NCBI GenBank assembly: GCA_964600385.1
Contig: CAZRJC010000006.1
Coordinates: 1-64,000, forward strand
Length of the DNA: 64,000 nucleotides
Direction of reading: 5' to 3'
Origin: DMER64 sp964600385
GTDB taxonomy: Bacteria; Bacteroidota; Bacteroidia; Bacteroidales; UBA932
A program made the position numbers and the translations under genes. Shown here in pieces: positions 1 through 9,493 of this stretch; position 1 is the first letter of the stretch; the number at the start of each line of letters is the position of its first letter. A model generated the notes under the pieces. That model searched no databases. It was given only the letters and a program-made list of their open reading frames with translations, and had not been told where the DNA came from.

Positions 1-14
1 ATAACCTCTTATTG

Positions 15-2522
15 ATGAAGCACCTGATTCTTTGCTTTGCCTTATTGATATCATCCTTTTCTCTTTCTGCGCAGGTGACTGATAAAAACCCGGTCCAGAT
101 TGATTATTCCAATCCCAGGGAATGCGTCATTTCCGGTCTTACCGTCTCCGGAGTTAATTACCTGAATTCAGATCAGATACTTTCGCTGACAGGCCTGGCC
201 ATTGGCGACACCATTTCCATCCCCGGAGAAGAGCTGACCTCCATTGTTAAACGCTTATTCATGCAACGTTTTTTCTCAGATGTGGGAGTATACGTAGACA
301 GCCTGGTAGGAAACAATGCCTATCTTAATATAAATATTGTGGAGAGACCCAGGGTTTCCCGCTGGAATTACGAAGGAGTAAAGAAGGGTGAACGTACCGA
401 TATAGAAGAACGCGTGAAATTACGCCGGGGGAGCGAGCTTTCAGATTATGTCATTAAATCCTCCTGCGATATCATCAAGCGCTATTATGTGGAAAAGGGA
501 TTCCTGAATACCGAGGTTGTGGCCACCCACAGCGAAGATACCACCATTAAGAATGCGGTTCAGGTCACTTTCAATGTAAATCGCAAGCAAAAGGTACATA
601 TCCAGCAGATCAATTTTGTTGGCAGCGAACATTTGTCTATTCACAAGATGAGGTTTGCCATGAAAAAAACCAAGGACCGCAGGTTGTACAATTTCTTTTT
701 CAGTAAAAAATTCAACGAGAAAGAATACAAGAACGATAAGCAACTGTTACTACAGAAATTCCACGAACTCGGCTACAGAGACGTCCGGATTGCAAAAGAT
801 TCCATATATGTAATTGATGAAAAGAGCCTGGGAATAGATCTGGTTATTGATGAGGGGAAACAATACTATTTCAGGGATATCACATGGACAGGCAATACCC
901 AGTACAGCAGCGAAATGCTTAACTCGGTACTGCGTATAGAAAAGGGAGATATCTATGATGTGGTCACCATGGAGGAACGATTGTTCGGAGGTGGCAAGAC
1001 CCAGCAGGGAAATGTTTCCCAGGTGTATAAAGATCAGGGATACCTGTTTTTCAGGGTAGTGCCGGTTGAGCTGAATATAGATAACGATTCCATTGACGTG
1101 GAGATGCGTATATTTGAAGGAAAACCGGCTACTTATAACAATATAATCATAAGCGGCAATAACGTTTCCAACGAAAAAATCATCAGGCGTCAGGTGTTTA
1201 CACGGCCAGGTTATTTGTTCAGTCAGACAGAACTGGAACGTTCCATACGTGAGATTGCTTCTATGGGGCATTTTGACCAGGAAGCCATAATGCAGATGGG
1301 TACGGGTTTCAATGTGGTTCCCAACCAGGTAAATAATACGGTAGACATTATATATAATGTAACCGAGAAGCCCGACAGTCAGTTTGAAATAGCCGGCGGT
1401 TGGGGAGGAAACACTTTTGTGGGAACCGTTGGGATCAGCTTCAACAACTTTTCCATCAAGCATCTTTTTGACAAAGAAGCATGGAGACCGGTTCCACTGG
1501 GAGACGGGCAGACTTTATCCCTAAGGTTCCAGACCAACGGTACTTATTATATGGCGCTGAGTGCCAGTTTTGTTGAGCCCTGGCTGACCGGTAAAAAACC
1601 GACTTCTTTCAGCACCAGCATATATTATACCAGGCAAACGGCCTCGACTTATTATTACCTTACCAACGATCAGTTCATGGAGGTATACGGTCTCGGACTC
1701 GGACTGGGAACAAGACTTAAATGGCCCGACAATTATTTTGTCTTCTACAATCAGTTGGATATCAAGAGATATAACCTGCAGGACTGGAACTATTATTTCA
1801 TGTTTACAGACGGGCAGTCCAATATCATTGATTACACCATTACCCTGCAGCGTAATTCCACTGACCAGATTATTTATCCCAGAAGGGGATCAGACTTTAA
1901 GTTCGGATTGCAGGTAACCCCTCCGTATTCACTTTTCAGAAGCAAGAATACAGATTACAGTTCCATGACCGATGCCGAAAGATATAAATGGATTGAATAC
2001 CACAAGTGGACTTTCGATGCCTCGTTATACACTCAGCTGATAGGGGACCTGGTCCTGATGACCCGGGCGAATTTCGGTTATCTGGGCTATTACAACCGTA
2101 ATCTGGGTTATTCTCCTTTTGAAGGGTTCATGTTGGGCGGTGACGGAATGAGCGGCTATAACACATACGGGGCCGATATTGTTTCGCAGCGGGGTTATTC
2201 CAACTATTCGCTGACTCCGACCATTAACAATGCGTATGCAGGACGTGTCTATGACCGTTTTACGGTTGAGTTGAGATACCCTGTTATTTTACAGCCACAA
2301 TCCACTATTTTTGCGCTTGTATTCCTGGAAGGCGGTAATTGCTGGAGCGATATACGTGATTTCAATCCTTTCTCCATCAAACGTGCCGCGGGGGTAGGGG
2401 TCCGTGTTTACCTGCCTATTGTAGGTTTGCTGGGAATTGACTGGGGATATGGATTTGATAATGAATTCAACGGTGAAAAGGGCGGTTCCAATTTCCATTT
2501 TATGATAGGACAAACATTTTAA
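15..2522 (+). CDS. bamA: Outer membrane protein assembly factor BamA
   Basis: This is the outer-membrane insertase that folds beta-barrel proteins into the outer membrane (Omp85 family). Residues 1-20 form a signal peptide ending near SLSAQ. A run of POTRA-like periplasmic modules follows from about residue 35, the first being ISGLTVSGVNYL, to about residue 450. The C-terminal half is a beta-barrel rich in alternating aromatics and ends in FMIGQTF, with the terminal Phe expected of a barrel signal. Length (about 835 aa) is normal for Bacteroidota. I chose the ATG at 15 over an in-frame TTG at 12. Two Skp-type chaperone genes follow directly, as is usual in this phylum. The promoter lies outside the window. 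Identification is secure. Confidence 0.96.
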   Translation: MKHLILCFALLISSFSLSAQVTDKNPVQIDYSNPRECVISGLTVSGVNYLNSDQILSLTGLAIGDTISIPGEELTSIVKRLFMQRFFSDVGVYVDSLVGNNAYLNINIVERPRVSRWNYEGVKKGERTDIEERVKLRRGSELSDYVIKSSCDIIKRYYVEKGFLNTEVVATHSEDTTIKNAVQVTFNVNRKQKVHIQQINFVGSEHLSIHKMRFAMKKTKDRRLYNFFFSKKFNEKEYKNDKQLLLQKFHELGYRDVRIAKDSIYVIDEKSLGIDLVIDEGKQYYFRDITWTGNTQYSSEMLNSVLRIEKGDIYDVVTMEERLFGGGKTQQGNVSQVYKDQGYLFFRVVPVELNIDNDSIDVEMRIFEGKPATYNNIIISGNNVSNEKIIRRQVFTRPGYLFSQTELERSIREIASMGHFDQEAIMQMGTGFNVVPNQVNNTVDIIYNVTEKPDSQFEIAGGWGGNTFVGTVGISFNNFSIKHLFDKEAWRPVPLGDGQTLSLRFQTNGTYYMALSASFVEPWLTGKKPTSFSTSIYYTRQTASTYYYLTNDQFMEVYGLGLGLGTRLKWPDNYFVFYNQLDIKRYNLQDWNYYFMFTDGQSNIIDYTITLQRNSTDQIIYPRRGSDFKFGLQVTPPYSLFRSKNTDYSSMTDAERYKWIEYHKWTFDASLYTQLIGDLVLMTRANFGYLGYYNRNLGYSPFEGFMLGGDGMSGYNTYGADIVSQRGYSNYSLTPTINNAYAGRVYDRFTVELRYPVILQPQSTIFALVFLEGGNCWSDIRDFNPFSIKRAAGVGVRVYLPIVGLLGIDWGYGFDNEFNGEKGGSNFHFMIGQTF

Positions 2523-2533
2523 AATGATCTAAT

Positions 2534-3046
2534 ATGAAAAGATTTGTTTTGGTTTTACTGGCATGCCTTACGGCAACGGGTCTTTTTGCGCAGAAGTACG
2601 CTGTGGTCAATACTGAAAACATTTTCAGCGGACTGAAAGAATACACTGCTGCCCAGGAGCAGGTAAATAAGCTCAGGGAACAATATCAGGCACTTATCCA
2701 GTCTGAATATGACAACCTCGAAACCATGTTCCAACAATATCAGAATGAGAAGGGATCTCTGTCTGCCGAACAGAAAAAAGTAAAACAGCAGGCTATAGTA
2801 GACCGTGAAAACAAGGTAAAAGAACTCCAGGAACAATATTTTGGACAGGAAGGCGTACTGGCCAAAACGTCTGAAACCTTGTTCACCCCAATTCAGGAGA
2901 GAGTGAAGAGTACCATTGAAAAGGTGGCCGAGGCCAATGATTGCGCTATGGTGATTGATGTGGCAGGGGGAATGGGTGTAATCTATTATGTCCCGGATAT
3001 AGATATCACAGATCAGGTATTGAAAACCCTACAGCTTGGTAAGTGA
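2534..3046 (+). CDS. skp: OmpH/Skp family periplasmic chaperone (first copy)
   Basis: A small secreted chaperone predicted to carry unfolded outer membrane proteins across the periplasm to BamA. A signal peptide (about residues 1-19, ending GLFAQ) precedes the family opening KYAVVNTENIF. A charged, Gln/Glu-rich helical section from about 35 to 110 would make the coiled-coil tentacles. The C-terminus (VIDVAGGMGVIYYVPDIDIT) matches the family's closing strand. It lies 11 bp after bamA and is probably cotranscribed with it. The next gene is a paralogue; Bacteroidota commonly carry two. Confidence 0.92.
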   Translation: MKRFVLVLLACLTATGLFAQKYAVVNTENIFSGLKEYTAAQEQVNKLREQYQALIQSEYDNLETMFQQYQNEKGSLSAEQKKVKQQAIVDRENKVKELQEQYFGQEGVLAKTSETLFTPIQERVKSTIEKVAEANDCAMVIDVAGGMGVIYYVPDIDITDQVLKTLQLGK

Positions 3047-3054
3047 TTTTTTTG

Positions 3055-3062
3055 TACATTTG
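3055..3062 (+). promoter_or_regulatory. Possible -7 box (TACATTTG) before the second skp gene
   Basis: TACATTTG matches the Bacteroidota -7 consensus TAnnTTTG and lies 23 nt before the start codon at 3086. The only nearby TTG (3036-3038) is 16 nt upstream, shorter than the usual 19-21, so this is a tentative secondary promoter inside the bamA-skp-skp cluster. Confidence 0.4.
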
Positions 3063-3085
3063 TAATCTTAAACCAAAAATTTTAT

Positions 3086-3649
3086 ATGAAACGTATTGCT
3101 TCTGCCTTGTTCCTCTTGCTCTGTGTGGTCGGTCCGGCTACTGCGCAAAATTTAAAATTCGGCCATATCAACTCACAGGAATTGATCTCGCTTATGCCTG
3201 AACGGGATTCCGCCCTTATCAAACTTCAAAACTACACAACGGAACTGGAAAATACTATTGCTGAAATGCAACAAGAGTATACTACCAAATATAACACTTA
3301 TCAGCAGAAACAGGCTACCTGGACAGCTGCCGTTCTTGAATCAAAACAAAGAGAACTTGTTGAAATTCAGCAACGTCTTGAACAATTCAGTCAGGGCGCA
3401 CAGCAAGAATACAACCAGATGCAACAGGCACTGTTATCTCCTGTTTTCCAGAAAGCAAATACCGCTATTGCAAAAGTTGCCAAGGATAACGGATTCACTT
3501 ATATTTTCGACCTTTCTACCGGTGCTCTTATCTACTTCAACGAAGAAACAAGTGTAAACCTGCTTCCTTTGGCCAAAGCCGAGTTAGGTATTCCTGCCGA
3601 GAAAGTAGCCCCGTCACAGCTTCCTGGTGTTGACCAACAACAACAGTAG
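3086..3649 (+). CDS. OmpH/Skp family periplasmic chaperone (second copy)
   Basis: Second Skp-like chaperone, 187 aa. A signal peptide (residues 1-20, ending PATAQ) is followed by LKFGHINSQELISLMPERDSA, the family's N-terminal strand and helix. Gln/Glu-rich coiled-coil arms span roughly residues 45-120, and the C-terminal part NGFTYIFDLSTGALIYF closes the body domain. It ends in a Gln-rich tail (VDQQQQ). It differs enough from the preceding copy to be an old paralogue, not a recent duplication. A possible promoter box lies 23 nt upstream; murI follows after 11 bp. Confidence 0.91.
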   Translation: MKRIASALFLLLCVVGPATAQNLKFGHINSQELISLMPERDSALIKLQNYTTELENTIAEMQQEYTTKYNTYQQKQATWTAAVLESKQRELVEIQQRLEQFSQGAQQEYNQMQQALLSPVFQKANTAIAKVAKDNGFTYIFDLSTGALIYFNEETSVNLLPLAKAELGIPAEKVAPSQLPGVDQQQQ

Positions 3650-3660
3650 GTGACATTACC

Positions 3661-4470
3661 ATGAATGGTTCTGCCATAGGAATCATGGATTCCGGTATAG
3701 GCGGCCTGACGGTTTTATCCCATATTAAGGCGCTCCTGCCACAGGAGCGCCTTATCTATTTGGCCGATAATGCTTTTTGCCCTTACGGTCCTCGCCCTGT
3801 AGAAGAAGTTACTGCACGGTGCCGTAAGATTGTTCGTTTTTTTCTCCGAAAAGAATGCAAAATAATAGTATTCGCCTGCAATACCGCTACTGCTGCGGCA
3901 ATACATACTTTACGCACGGAATTTCCGGAAATTCCCATAGTGGGTATGGAACCTGCCGTCAAACCGGCAGTCCTGCATACCCGGAGCGGAGTGGTGGGTG
4001 TTCTGGCAACAAAAGGCACATTGAAAGGCTCTTTATATAACAGAACCCTGGCAACGTTCGCCGGAGAAGTAAAAGTTATTGAAAAAGTAGGCGAAGGATG
4101 GGTCGAAGCCGTTGAAAGAGGTGAGTGGGATTCTCCGGCTACGAAAGAAATGGTGGCCGCTACCATTAAGCCCTTATTGGACCAGGGTGCAGATCATTTG
4201 GTGCTTGGATGCACGCATTATCCTTACCTGGCTCCCTTAATCAGAGAACTGGCAGGTCCCCATATAGTAATAGTCGATCCTGCTCCTGCTGTGGCTCAAA
4301 GAGTTAAGTGGCTGCTTATGGAAAACAACCTGAGTAATGATTCGGAAACTGTTGCTGAAGATGAATTCTATACCACCGGCGAAGTAAGCGTGCTGCCCAG
4401 GGCAGTGGCAAAAACGGCAAACGGGGGTACAATAAAGTGGAGATCGTATACTTTGGAGAACATGGAATAA
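3661..4470 (+). CDS. murI: Glutamate racemase MurI
   Basis: Interconverts L- and D-glutamate to supply D-Glu for peptidoglycan. Both catalytic cysteines of this cofactor-independent racemase are present: Cys73 in VFACNTATA and Cys184 in LGCTHYPYL, with His186 alongside. The N-terminal MDSGIGGLTV motif is intact. At 269 aa it is full length. Its last 103 bp overlap, antiparallel, the 3' end of the pantothenate kinase gene on the other strand, and the overlapped part still encodes family-like sequence in both proteins. It follows the bamA-skp-skp genes, a common Bacteroidales order. Confidence 0.95.
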   Translation: MNGSAIGIMDSGIGGLTVLSHIKALLPQERLIYLADNAFCPYGPRPVEEVTARCRKIVRFFLRKECKIIVFACNTATAAAIHTLRTEFPEIPIVGMEPAVKPAVLHTRSGVVGVLATKGTLKGSLYNRTLATFAGEVKVIEKVGEGWVEAVERGEWDSPATKEMVAATIKPLLDQGADHLVLGCTHYPYLAPLIRELAGPHIVIVDPAPAVAQRVKWLLMENNLSNDSETVAEDEFYTTGEVSVLPRAVAKTANGGTIKWRSYTLENME

Positions 4471-5225
4471 GTTTCCGTGATCTGGGGCAACCGGGTGAGC
4501 GATCCAACAAATATAACGTTCGTTGTATTACAACTTTTGCAAACCATAACGGCCATGCTGCCGATTACCTGGAGGATCAGGTTTATCAGTCCGCGGGCCA
4601 CATCTGCACGTCCGGCCTGAGCAGCTTCCTTTTCATAAAGCGAGTGACCCATTTTACCAAAGTTGGCTGCTGTAAGATAAGGCGGCAGATTAAGGAGTGT
4701 CTGGTCGGTAACATCTTTTATAAGGAGATCTACTTTCTCAAGGTCTCCCTGTGCTGAAAGTGAAATAATATCCTTAACAGATTTGCATTTTAACATATAG
4801 GAACCAAGACCGGAAAGAGTCCCGCCGCCAACGCCTGTTCCCCCAATATGACGACATCCCTCTTTGTCGGCAAGTACGTATGTAGTTCCTGTCCCCATAT
4901 TAACCACCAGAGCCTGGTCCAGCCCGGTAAGAGCGAGAGCTCCTCTGCCAATGGATTCAACTTCTCCTACAATGCGGGTAGGAATGTTAAGAATGTTGTC
5001 TTTGACCAGATTGGCGTGTGTTCCTGTAGCAGTGATGCTGTCAATATCGGATAGAAGGATATTTTCTGCTTTCAGAAACTCTTCCAGAGCTTTATAAAAT
5101 AACGAGGGATCGGTTCGGGTCTTATATTGAAAAATAGCCTGAGGCGCCGGATAATCCAGCGCCCCGGGCTTTGTCATGGCCATTTTGGTCAATGTAGAAC
5201 CAAAATCAAGACCAAGCTGGAACAT
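4368..5225 (-). CDS. coaW: Type II pantothenate kinase (CoaW-like)
   Basis: Predicted to phosphorylate pantothenate, the first step of coenzyme A synthesis. It is an ASKHA-fold kinase: the N-terminal phosphate loop DFGSTLTK is at residues 7-14, GEVESIGRG supplies the expected acidic catalytic region, and GGTGVGGGTLSGLG is the second glycine-rich loop. The C-terminal VPPFAVFATALGS matches the conserved end of the family. Length (285 aa) is close to the bacterial type II enzymes. Its ATG overlaps the gdhA stop (TAATG), so translation is probably coupled to glutamate dehydrogenase. Its 3' end overlaps murI by 103 bp. Type II enzymes are often insensitive to CoA feedback; whether this one is cannot be read from sequence. 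Confidence 0.85.
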   Translation of the reverse strand: MFQLGLDFGSTLTKMAMTKPGALDYPAPQAIFQYKTRTDPSLFYKALEEFLKAENILLSDIDSITATGTHANLVKDNILNIPTRIVGEVESIGRGALALTGLDQALVVNMGTGTTYVLADKEGCRHIGGTGVGGGTLSGLGSYMLKCKSVKDIISLSAQGDLEKVDLLIKDVTDQTLLNLPPYLTAANFGKMGHSLYEKEAAQAGRADVARGLINLILQVIGSMAVMVCKSCNTTNVIFVGSLTRLPQITETYSMFSKVYDLHFIVPPFAVFATALGSTLTSPVV

Positions 5226-6562
5226 TAGGCAATCCCTTGTTCAAGGAAGGCACGGGCCACTTTCATGAAACCGGCAATATTGGCTCCCTTGACATAGTTG
5301 ATGTAACCGTCTTTCTGAGTACCGTGTTCAACACAGGCATTGTGAATGCTGGACATGATCTGGTGCAGTTTGGCATCTACTTCTTCTGCAGGCCATCCCA
5401 TGTGAGCGGCATTCTGTGTCATTTCAAGTCCCGAGGTGGCTACGCCACCGGCGTTAACGGCCTTACCCGGAGCGAAATTGATCTTGGCATGTTGGAAAGC
5501 TTCAATAGCCTGAGGGGTACATCCCATGTTGGACACCTCGGCACAGAGCTGTACTCCGTTAGCAATAAGAGCGTTGGCATCTTCGCCGCCAAGTTCGTTC
5601 TGGGTAGCGCAGGGAAGAGCTATATCCACTTTGGTAATCCAAGGCTTTGTACCGGCAAAGAACTTAGAACCGGCAAACTTTTCTGCGTATGGAGCAACAA
5701 TATCCTTCCCCGAAGACCTCAGCTCAAGCATATAGGCAATTTTTTCTTCGTCAAGTCCTGCTTCATCAAGAATGAATCCGTCGGGACCGGAAATGGTGAT
5801 CACTTTGGCTCCCAGTTCAGTGGCCTTCTTGGCAGCACCCCAGGCAACGTTTCCAAAACCAGATACGGCAATGGTTTTACCTTTTATGTCCTGGCCTTTT
5901 TCGTTAAGCATGTGCTGTACAAAATAGACAGCTCCAAATCCGGTAGCTTCGGGACGAATGAGTGAACCACCCCAGGTAATACCCTTTCCGGTAAGAACAC
6001 CAGTGTGCTCGCGAGCCAGTTTTTTGTACCAGCCGTATAAATAACCAATTTCACGGGCGCCTACGCCAATGTCACCGGCAGGCACATCGGTATCGGGACC
6101 AATATTTCTCCATAATTCGGTCATAAATGCCTGGCAGAAGCGCATTACTTCGTTGTCAGATTTACCGCGTGGATCGAAATCTGAACCGCCTTTACCACCG
6201 CCCATAGGCAATGTAGTCAGAGCATTTTTGAAAATCTGTTCAAATCCCAGGAATTTCAAGATGGATAAGTTTACTGAACGATGGAAACGCAATCCTCCCT
6301 TGTAAGGACCAATGGCGTTGTTAAACTGTACACGGTAACCGGTGTTAACCTGTACTTCACCCTTGTCGTCAACCCAGGTAACACGGAAAGTGAAGATCCT
6401 GTCGGGCTCAACTATCCTTTCAATGATTTTTGCTTTTTCAAATTCGGGGTGTTGATTGTAGACTTCTTCAATAGATTCCAACACTTCCTGAACAGCTTGC
6501 AGGTACTCTTTTTCGTGGCTGTATTTAGCCTCAAGAGTTGCCATTACTTCTTTTGCTTTCAT
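5225..6562 (-). CDS. gdhA: Glutamate dehydrogenase, hexameric type
   Basis: Interconverts glutamate with 2-oxoglutarate and ammonia using NAD(P)H. At 445 aa it is the standard family I hexameric enzyme. Substrate-binding residues sit in GPYKGGLRFH (86-94) and LPMGGGKGGSDFD (118-130, Lys124), and the Rossmann loop GFGNVA is at 235-240. It lies 39 nt after korB and overlaps coaW by one nucleotide, so it appears to belong to a four-gene unit with 2-oxoglutarate:ferredoxin oxidoreductase. No -7 box was found in the 39-nt gap. Cofactor preference (NADP suspected from family) is not settled by reading alone. Confidence 0.95.
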   Translation of the reverse strand: MKAKEVMATLEAKYSHEKEYLQAVQEVLESIEEVYNQHPEFEKAKIIERIVEPDRIFTFRVTWVDDKGEVQVNTGYRVQFNNAIGPYKGGLRFHRSVNLSILKFLGFEQIFKNALTTLPMGGGKGGSDFDPRGKSDNEVMRFCQAFMTELWRNIGPDTDVPAGDIGVGAREIGYLYGWYKKLAREHTGVLTGKGITWGGSLIRPEATGFGAVYFVQHMLNEKGQDIKGKTIAVSGFGNVAWGAAKKATELGAKVITISGPDGFILDEAGLDEEKIAYMLELRSSGKDIVAPYAEKFAGSKFFAGTKPWITKVDIALPCATQNELGGEDANALIANGVQLCAEVSNMGCTPQAIEAFQHAKINFAPGKAVNAGGVATSGLEMTQNAAHMGWPAEEVDAKLHQIMSSIHNACVEHGTQKDGYINYVKGANIAGFMKVARAFLEQGIA

Positions 6563-6601
6563 GATAATGAATAATAAATTTTAATGTGTAAGTTAGTTCT
6601 A

Positions 6602-7618
6602 TTATTTTATTTCCCAGGTACTCCCGCTGTGCAACAGGTCATCCATGCAACGGATGGGAGAATTATTGGCAATTTCAAGAACCTGGTCTCTAACCATATC
6701 GTCATAGGTGCGATCCTTTACATTACGTATAACACCCAGTGCAACAGGCAATTCGGGCCATTGCATTTCGCAAAGCATCATGTGAATTCCGTGGTTTTCT
6801 TCTTCTGCATTGTGAACAAGAATATCATCGGCGGTAATGCCGTCCTGACCAATAGTGACCACCTTAAGGCGCATGCCGTCCAGAATAAGACCTTTATCTT
6901 TATTTTTCCCAAAGATCATGGGTTGTCCGTGACGAAGCACAATGGTACGGTCTGCACGAACTTCCCGGTCTGAAATCTCTGCATGGGTTTTATCGTTGAA
7001 AATCACACAGTTTTGCAGTACTTCCACCAGAGAGGTCCCGTCGTGTTTGGCAGCTTCTACAAGAATGTCCTGTGTCAGCTGAAGCTCTACGTCAAGTGTT
7101 CTGGCGAAGAAAGTGCCGCGGGCTCCCATAACAAGAGCTCCGGGGATGAAAGGATGTTCAACGGTTCCGAAAGGCGATGTTTTGGTTACCGTGCCCCATT
7201 TTGAAGTGGGAGAATATTGCCCTTTGGTCAGACCATAGATACGGTTATTGAACAAAACGATATTGATATCGATGTTTCTGCGGATTGCGTGAATGAGGTG
7301 GTTGCCCCCGATAGCCAGCGAGTCGCCGTCTCCGGTCATTTCCCATACGGAAAGTGTAGGATTGGCCACTTTAATACCGGTGGCAATGGCGGCAGCGCGG
7401 CCGTGGATACCATGGAAACCGTAGGTTTTCATATAATAGGGGAAGCGGGAAGAACACCCGATCCCTGATACAAACACATAACGTTCGTGGGAATAACCCA
7501 ACGCCTCGGATACTTCAGGTAAGGCTCTTTGCACCGAGGCCAATACGGCGTGGTCCCCGCATCCGGGACACCACTTGACTTCTTGATCGGATTTGAAATC
7601 CTGAGGTGTGAATTTCAT
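6602..7618 (-). CDS. korB: 2-oxoglutarate (2-oxoacid):ferredoxin oxidoreductase, beta subunit
   Basis: Catalytic thiamine-diphosphate subunit, converting 2-oxoglutarate and CoA to succinyl-CoA, CO2 and reduced ferredoxin. The cysteine motif WCPGCGDH (residues 16-23) and Cys55 in GIGCSSRFPYY can ligate the proximal 4Fe-4S cluster. The TPP/Mg motif starts GDGDSLAIGGNH (96-107) and ends near VLFNNRIYGLTKGQ. Length 338 aa is typical. Its ATG overlaps the korA stop (TAATG). The 2-oxoglutarate preference is inferred from overall similarity and from gdhA next door; another 2-oxoacid cannot be excluded. Confidence 0.93.
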   Translation of the reverse strand: MKFTPQDFKSDQEVKWCPGCGDHAVLASVQRALPEVSEALGYSHERYVFVSGIGCSSRFPYYMKTYGFHGIHGRAAAIATGIKVANPTLSVWEMTGDGDSLAIGGNHLIHAIRRNIDINIVLFNNRIYGLTKGQYSPTSKWGTVTKTSPFGTVEHPFIPGALVMGARGTFFARTLDVELQLTQDILVEAAKHDGTSLVEVLQNCVIFNDKTHAEISDREVRADRTIVLRHGQPMIFGKNKDKGLILDGMRLKVVTIGQDGITADDILVHNAEEENHGIHMMLCEMQWPELPVALGVIRNVKDRTYDDMVRDQVLEIANNSPIRCMDDLLHSGSTWEIK

Positions 7619-9459
7619 TATAGTATATTCTTTACTGCTTCTACAATCTCGGCCACGATGAAAGGTTGGCCCTGAACCTTATTATATTGCATGAATTGAT
7701 ATTGAGGGAATTGTGCTCTCAGGTAATTGGCAAACTGTCCGCTGTTCAATTCGCATACGATGATCTTTTTAAACTTCGCAAATATGTCGGAAGTGTTGAG
7801 AGGTAGCGGGCTTATGTAATCGAAGTGAGCCAGTGAAACGCTCTTGTTTTCTTTGTGCAACTGATCAATAGCACTGAGCATGTGACCGTATGTACCTCCC
7901 CAGCTTACAATAAGCACATCGGCATCCTCATTTCCAATTACTTTTTGAAGAGGAATTTCCTGTGCAAGACGCTCAATCTTAGCGGCCCGTTCTGCTACCA
8001 TCTGTTCGTGAACCATAGGATCGGATGAAACGGCCCCTTTATGATTCTTTTCCAGACCGCCTACACGATGCTCCAGATTAGGTGTTCCAGGAAGAGCCCA
8101 ACGGCGTGCAAGTGTCTTTTCGTCACGTTTGAAAGGATAGAAATAGGGTTCGTCCTGTGGCAACTTATTAATGATAGGCGGATTGATGGCAGGGTAGTCC
8201 TTCATTGACGGGATAAGCCAGGGCTCGGAACCATTTCCGAGGAATCCTTCCGAAAGAAGGATTACCGGCATCATGTATTCCATAGCGTGTTTGGCGGCAT
8301 AGAAGGCTGCATCAAAACAGTGAGACGGGGAATGAGAAGCGATAATGGCAACGGGACATTCTCCGTTCCGTCCGTAAAGGGCCTGGTTAAGGTCTGTCTG
8401 TTCCGTCTTGGTAGGGATTCCGGTTGAGGGACCTGAACGCTGTACGTTTACAACAACAAGCGGTAACTCTGTAATAACGGCAAGTCCAAGAGCTTCTGAT
8501 TTTAGAGAAAAACCGGGACCCGAGGTACTGGTAACAGCCAGATTTCCTGCATAGGATGCTCCAATGGATGTGCAAATGCCGGCAATTTCATCTTCGCATT
8601 GCAGGGTCTTGACACCCAATTCCTTATGAGCGGCCAGCTCTTCCAGAATGGCAGTGGCAGGGGTAATGGGATAAGAACCGCAGAACAACGGGCGTCCCGA
8701 TTTTTCGGATGCAGCCATAAGCCCCCATGCGGCAGCCTGGTTACCATTGATATTACGGTAGATTCCTTTTTTATGTTTTGGAGGCTGAATATAATAGGTG
8801 TCAGCAATAGCCTGGATATTTCCGGCATAATTGAATCCGTCTTTCAGCACTTTTTTATTGATATCGATCAATAAGGGTTTTTTCTTGAATTTTTTCTGGA
8901 AGTAATTCTCTGTATAATTCAAAGGCATATTATACATGAAGAAACAAATTCCAAGAGCGAACATATTCTTAGAACGCAGAACCACTTTAGGATCCAGCCC
9001 CGAATCCTTCAGACTTTCACGGGTAAGGGAAGTAATGGGTGCATATACCACATTCATCTTCTTAATATTCAGTTCTTCGAAAGGATCTGAAGTAACGTAA
9101 CCGGCTTTCGCAATACTTTTTTCATCGAAAGTGTCGATATCGACAATAATGGTAGCAGTGGGCTTGGCCCATTTGGCATTACACTTAAGTGCCGCCGGAT
9201 TCATGGCTACCAGGACATCACAATAATCTCCCGGAGTGTGTACGGCGCAATTGCCTACGTGAACTTGAAACCCGGAAACGCCGGCAACAGTCCCTTGCGG
9301 GGCCCTTATTTCGGCAGGGAAATCAGGGAATGTTGATATGTCGTTTCCCAAAAGAGCCGAAGCATCGGCAAAGAGGGTTCCGGTCAATTGCATACCGTCA
9401 CCCGAATCTCCTGAGAAGCGAATTACTACATCCTGAACGTCAATTACTTTGTGTTGCAT
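7618..9459 (-). CDS. korA: 2-oxoglutarate (2-oxoacid):ferredoxin oxidoreductase, fused gamma-alpha subunit
   Basis: Partner of KorB. Residues 1 to about 200 are the gamma domain (RFSGDSGDGMQLTG at the start) and the rest is the alpha domain with SYPITPAT near 260 and the conserved CEDEIAGICTSIGASYAG segment. The fusion and the 613-aa length are normal for this subclass. No ferredoxin domain is fused, so electrons must pass to a separate ferredoxin. It is the first gene of the kor-gdhA-coaW unit; a -7 box lies 34 nt upstream. Confidence 0.93.
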   Translation of the reverse strand: MQHKVIDVQDVVIRFSGDSGDGMQLTGTLFADASALLGNDISTFPDFPAEIRAPQGTVAGVSGFQVHVGNCAVHTPGDYCDVLVAMNPAALKCNAKWAKPTATIIVDIDTFDEKSIAKAGYVTSDPFEELNIKKMNVVYAPITSLTRESLKDSGLDPKVVLRSKNMFALGICFFMYNMPLNYTENYFQKKFKKKPLLIDINKKVLKDGFNYAGNIQAIADTYYIQPPKHKKGIYRNINGNQAAAWGLMAASEKSGRPLFCGSYPITPATAILEELAAHKELGVKTLQCEDEIAGICTSIGASYAGNLAVTSTSGPGFSLKSEALGLAVITELPLVVVNVQRSGPSTGIPTKTEQTDLNQALYGRNGECPVAIIASHSPSHCFDAAFYAAKHAMEYMMPVILLSEGFLGNGSEPWLIPSMKDYPAINPPIINKLPQDEPYFYPFKRDEKTLARRWALPGTPNLEHRVGGLEKNHKGAVSSDPMVHEQMVAERAAKIERLAQEIPLQKVIGNEDADVLIVSWGGTYGHMLSAIDQLHKENKSVSLAHFDYISPLPLNTSDIFAKFKKIIVCELNSGQFANYLRAQFPQYQFMQYNKVQGQPFIVAEIVEAVKNIL

Positions 9460-9493
9460 GAGACTAATTATATTGATTTGTAATTTAACACGG

